A stretch of 26,345 bases of DNA, from the NCBI GenBank assembly GCA_025998595.1, contig BNWE01000010.1, positions 1-26,345 on the forward strand, written 5' to 3'. How positions within the stretch are numbered: the stretch's first letter is position 1; each line of letters opens with the position of its first letter. The notes beneath the pieces are model-generated. The model did not search any database. It was not told where the DNA came from and saw nothing but the letters and a program-made list of their open reading frames with translations. The DNA comes from Alphaproteobacteria bacterium. GTDB taxonomy: Bacteria; Pseudomonadota; Alphaproteobacteria; UBA3830. Below are positions 23,522 to 26,345 of this stretch, in pieces. The position numbers and the translations under genes are program-made.

Positions 23522-24436
23522 ATGGGAAGAAATATAAAAAAGGTTTGCATTCTGAAGGGAGGCGACTCATTTGAGCGCGATATTTCTATCTTGGGTGCCA
23601 CCGGATGCGTAAAAGCGGCCAAGGAGCTTGGCTATGATGTGTGCGATTTTGATTTTACCGGCGATATTGCCGCTTTGATCTCCCACATAAAATGGGAAAT
23701 GCCCGATTGTGTATTCAATGCTCTCCATGGTGGCAGCGGAGAAAATGGCAATGTGCAATCTCTGTTGAATTTTTTAAAAGTACCCTATAGCCATTCTGGA
23801 GTTCTGGCCTCGTCGTTGGCAATGAATAAATATGTTTCTTGTATATTATTCGGTAATAGCGGAATTCGCGTTCCCCGAAGCAAACTTGAGAAATGGGGGG
23901 ATTTCGTCAAAAAACCGGATTTTTTATGTCCATTTGTGGTGAAACCTGTTGATTCTGGATCTTCAGAAGGCGTCTACATTATCAATAATTATTCGGAACT
24001 ATCAAATATAAAATGGACGTATGGCAACATGGTTTTAGTGTCGGAATATATACCAGGACTTGAATTAACGACTGCTGTATTGAATGATGAATCACTGGAA
24101 GTAACCAATATCGTTCCGACATCAGGATTTTATGACTACAAAAACAAGTATACAGACGGTGGTGCTGTTCATGAGATTCCGGCAAATATTCCTGATTTTA
24201 TAAGACATGAGGCCATGACTTCCGCTCTAAAGGCTCATAAATTACTCGGATGCAGATGCACTTCCCGTTCTGATTTTCGCTACAATGATGTAACTAAGGA
24301 GTTGTTTCTGTTGGAAGTAAACACGCAACCGGGGCTAACTACGCTTTCTCTTCTGCCGGAACAGGCGAAATTTGTTGGCATTTCATTTAATAAGCTTATA
24401 CAATATATGATTGAGCAATCGACCTGTGATAAGTAA
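23522..24436 (+). CDS. ddl: D-alanine--D-alanine ligase
   Basis: ATP-grasp ligase making the D-Ala-D-Ala dipeptide for the pentapeptide stem. 304 residues, normal for the short DdlB type. Seen: KGGDSFERDISI at about 12-23 (the usual motif is GGxSxEREIS, so Asp replaces the second Glu's neighbour pattern ERE), FNALHGGSGENGNVQSLL at about 66-83, the ATP-binding FVVKPVDSGSSEGV at about 138-151, SEYIPGLELT, DYKNKYTDGG (omega loop) and the metal site EVNTQPGLTTLSLLP near 264-278. It starts 12 bases after murB with AGAGGAAGG upstream. In most relatives ftsQ follows directly; here it does not. Confidence 0.96.
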   Translation: MGRNIKKVCILKGGDSFERDISILGATGCVKAAKELGYDVCDFDFTGDIAALISHIKWEMPDCVFNALHGGSGENGNVQSLLNFLKVPYSHSGVLASSLAMNKYVSCILFGNSGIRVPRSKLEKWGDFVKKPDFLCPFVVKPVDSGSSEGVYIINNYSELSNIKWTYGNMVLVSEYIPGLELTTAVLNDESLEVTNIVPTSGFYDYKNKYTDGGAVHEIPANIPDFIRHEAMTSALKAHKLLGCRCTSRSDFRYNDVTKELFLLEVNTQPGLTTLSLLPEQAKFVGISFNKLIQYMIEQSTCDK

Positions 24437-24457
24437 ATGTTTGGTCTCGTTACAGCA

Positions 24458-24466
24458 TGATATAAT
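24458..24466 (+). promoter_or_regulatory. Extended -10 element upstream of the second 88-bp repeat
   Basis: TGA followed by TATAAT, a perfect extended -10. No good -35 at 16-18 bases (TTGGTC is only 14 bases away). Transcription would start near 24473 and run through the 88-bp element. Confidence 0.4.
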
Positions 24467-24494
24467 AGCAGAGGTTAGACACGAAAGTTTTAAA

Positions 24495-24581
24495 TGGATT
24501 GACGCCTTTTGGATTTGTTGCTAAAAAATTACAGAAGTACCCAAAAACTTTGGGCCTTTCATCGGGGCATGATGAGGCGAG
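24495..24581 (+). repeat. 88-bp dispersed element, copy 2
   Basis: Aligned end to end with 4841-4928 with one short gap. The central hairpin is CCCAAA/TTTGGG here and CCCAA/TTGGG in copy 1. The distal stem TCATC/GATGA is fully paired here. It lies between ddl and the convergent cold-shock gene. Confidence 0.7.
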
Positions 24582-24604
24582 CCCAAATAGTTTCTTAACT
24601 AATC

Positions 24605-25081
24605 CTAATCATTGAATATTTCCACTGCTTCGTATCCAAAATTAGTATGACGAACAAGCAACGTTAGAGGGGAACCATGTTCTATGTTTCCAATGGAATG
24701 TTTTTTCAGCAAATTGGAATGCACGAAAACATCTTCTCCAGTAGGCATTATGGCAAAGCCAAATCCCTTTGCAGGATTAAACCACTTCATAACTACTGTC
24801 ACTTTTTCTGGTTTTTTATCCTCGATCTCGTATTTATTTAAATGTAGTATTTCCACAACGTTAGTCACCTGGTATCCCTTGCCGGCTTTAGTTATGTCGC
24901 AGATTATCACATCATCGTTATTGAGTCTCTTTATTCCACATTGGTCCATAATAGAAAAATGAAGGAATACATCCTCGGATACGCCACCAACTTCAACAAA
25001 ACCATATCCTTTAAATTGGTTAAACCATTTGATTTTTCCTGTGACCCTCAATGGCTTATTTTCATCACTATCTACAATCAT
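24605..25081 (-). CDS. Two-domain cold-shock protein
   Basis: A 158-residue protein with two tandem cold-shock (S1-like OB) domains that bind single-stranded RNA or DNA. Domain 1 is at about 13-78 (GKIKWFNQFKGYGFVEV, then DVFLHFS). Domain 2 is at about 94-156 (VMKWFNPAKGFGFAIM, then DVFVHSN). Both RNP1 (KGYGFV, KGFGFA) and RNP2 (VFLHF, VFVHS) motifs are intact. I start at 25081 (MIVDSDENK) because GAGG lies 8 bases upstream; longer starts have no site. Two-domain cold-shock proteins are characteristic of Alphaproteobacteria, where single-domain ones also occur. Likely role: RNA chaperone in stress or stationary phase, by family knowledge. No confident promoter seen. Confidence 0.93.
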   Translation of the reverse strand: MIVDSDENKPLRVTGKIKWFNQFKGYGFVEVGGVSEDVFLHFSIMDQCGIKRLNNDDVIICDITKAGKGYQVTNVVEILHLNKYEIEDKKPEKVTVVMKWFNPAKGFGFAIMPTGEDVFVHSNLLKKHSIGNIEHGSPLTLLVRHTNFGYEAVEIFND

Positions 25082-25508
25082 AAAACTACCTCTAACAATG
25101 ATCTTACGCCCCCAACAAATAACTAACAAGCAGTTGCAACACAAACCATGTATGGACTCTCAAAAATACGAATATACAATAAGTATCTACACCTATTAGT
25201 AAAAAGTCATATATTTGATGAAAAATTAGACCTATTGCATAAGTCGATTTTTGAAGCTGATAATCAGGGCTTCCAGACGGCTTTTGCAACAGCTCTATTA
25301 TATTCCAATCACACTCCGTGTTACTCATATTATCATGATATAATATCCTTTTTAACAAAAAGTTAAATTTGCAAAGATATTCTTGTAAATGTTCAAACAG
25401 ATATGAGACGGCTCAAAAACCAAGCGACTATATATTTTTAATTGCAAAGAAAGTGAAAAAGTCTCCAAAATATGTGAAGTATTTTAAATTAACCTTAAGG
25501 AGACCGAT
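25082..25508. other. Spacer with no supported gene
   Basis: Overlapping open frames on both strands (plus 25148-25366, 72 codons; minus 25104-25358) have no ribosome site and no recognised motif. A TGA-TATAAT extended -10 at 25336-25344 could drive rightward transcription toward the transposase. From about 25388 the sequence TGTTCAAACAGATATGAGAC may be the left end of the insertion sequence; a loosely related inverted stretch is near 800-815 in the other copy. Confidence 0.35.
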
Positions 25509-26234
25509 ATGCACAATCTGCGAAGCAATGATCTTAGACCGAATTGCTGAATTAATACAGAGGAAAACGATCTTATTAATCAGATCAAGGCTCTAATAGA
25601 AGACTGTGAAAGGCTGAAAGATATGGTTGGCGAGAAGGCAGCACAAAAAGATCTTGGTATATCGCGAGCGACGTATTATCTCCGCAGGAAGGTTCTGGCG
25701 AGCATGTTGCAGGAAACGTGGACGCCATCTTCTAAACGGCCAAAGCATACTCGTATTCGCTGCTGGGAAGAGCATCAGAGAGGATTGGTGCTGAAGATTC
25801 GCCGAGAGAATCCGACATACGGCAAGCGGAAAATCGCCATGATTTTGAGGCGTGAGCATGGTCAAACCATGAGCGAAAGCACTGTCGGACGCATCCTGAA
25901 TCTCTTGATGAAGAGCGACTTTGTAACGAAATCGATATCGGCTCCTCCCAAGAAAAAAGGCCGGAAGTTCAATGGGCATGCGCAGCCATGGACTTTCAAG
26001 CGATACGAGCACATGGTGCTTGGCGAGCGTGTCCAGATAGATCACATGACTGTCATAAAAAATGGATTAGAAATCAAGGAGTTCCACGCTTGGGAGCGAA
26101 AATCGAAACATCTATCTATAGGTATTTTTTCATCAGCAACCAGCACAGACGCGCGCAGTTTCTTGCTGGAATTTATAATAAATGCACCTTTCGAAATTTT
26201 GTCAGTTCAGGTGGATGGCACGGCCGTTTCATAA
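25509..26234 (+). pseudogene. Truncated DDE transposase, second copy of the element at 126-824
   Basis: The frame opens with MHNLRSNDL at 25509, meets an in-frame TGA at 25548-25550, then continues with a coiled-coil stretch (NDLINQIKALIEDCERLKD), a helix-turn-helix (AAQKDLGISRATYYLRRK near 25638-25691) and the start of the integrase core (VQIDHM near 26034, VQVDG near 26207). Homology with the other copy stops at about 26220, just before the catalytic Glu region, and the frame then closes at 26232-26234. It lacks the group II intron and so shows the empty insertion site (about 25847/25848). Active transposition is excluded by the missing third catalytic residue. Confidence 0.85.
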
Positions 26235-26238
26235 AATT

Positions 26239-26345
26239 TTAAATAATTCTTTTTGTTGATATTTCAAGCAATTCACTTGATCTATCATAGGACTCAAAGT
26301 GCATTAAATCGTAAAAAACATAGCGCTTGATCGTTTTTTCTGCCA
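26239..26345 (-). CDS. C-terminal end of an unidentified gene running off the right edge
   Basis: About 34 codons remain open to the window edge on the minus strand, ending in TAA at 26239-26241. The product reads KRYVFYDLMHFESYDRSS and ends STKRII. Its stop is close to the truncation point of the transposase. Too short to identify; it may also be chance. Confidence 0.35.
   Translation of the reverse strand, partial: AEKTIKRYVFYDLMHFESYDRSSELLEISTKRII

Noticed and set aside
126..26234. A functional composite transposon carrying the whole window
   Set aside because: Both transposase copies are broken, they lie as direct partial copies, and the interior contains essential cell-wall genes.

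Overview
The window looks like a piece of an AT-rich alphaproteobacterial chromosome, probably from an obligate intracellular or endosymbiotic lineage (Holosporales/Rickettsiales-like). This is inference. It rests on the gene order murG-murC-murB-ddl, which is usual in alphaproteobacterial dcw clusters, on Sel1-repeat and serine/proline-rich secreted proteins, on decayed insertion sequences, on a group II intron remnant, and on small palindromic repeats inside genes. No tRNA or rRNA was recognised.

Layout. Positions 1-830 hold the 3' end of a group II intron (domains V and VI) joined to the 3' part of a broken DDE transposase. Positions 911-13341 hold four large genes for predicted secreted proteins in mirror-image order: A1(-) C1(+) C2(-) A2(+). 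A1 and A2 are paralogs, and C1 and C2 are paralogs. Each A/C pair is divergently transcribed from its own intergenic promoter region, so the block looks like an old inverted duplication. Positions 13342-13806 hold a strong promoter with no clear gene behind it. Two further small secreted proteins of unknown function follow (13807-15601), then two Sel1-repeat secreted proteins on the minus strand (15910-18786), then a membrane-anchored FkbM-type methyltransferase (18986-19873).

Positions 20034-24436 are the only clearly housekeeping part: murG (UUG start), murC, murB and ddl, tightly packed behind one good promoter. The usual next gene, ftsQ, is missing. Instead there is an 88-bp repeated element that also occurs at 4841, then a convergent two-domain cold-shock protein, then a second, truncated copy of the same transposase, and the end of another gene at the right edge.

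How it fits together: the mur/ddl block makes and cross-link-primes the peptidoglycan precursor. The 911-19873 block looks like a lineage-specific set of exported proteins with good sigma70-type promoters, often with an extended -10 (TGN before the -10 hexamer). Two repeat families run through both parts: a 15-bp hairpin (CCAACG/TGA/CGTTGG and compensated variants), found in intergenic spacers, at stop codons and inside coding sequences including murC; and the 88-bp element. Functions of the secreted proteins cannot be assigned from sequence alone.
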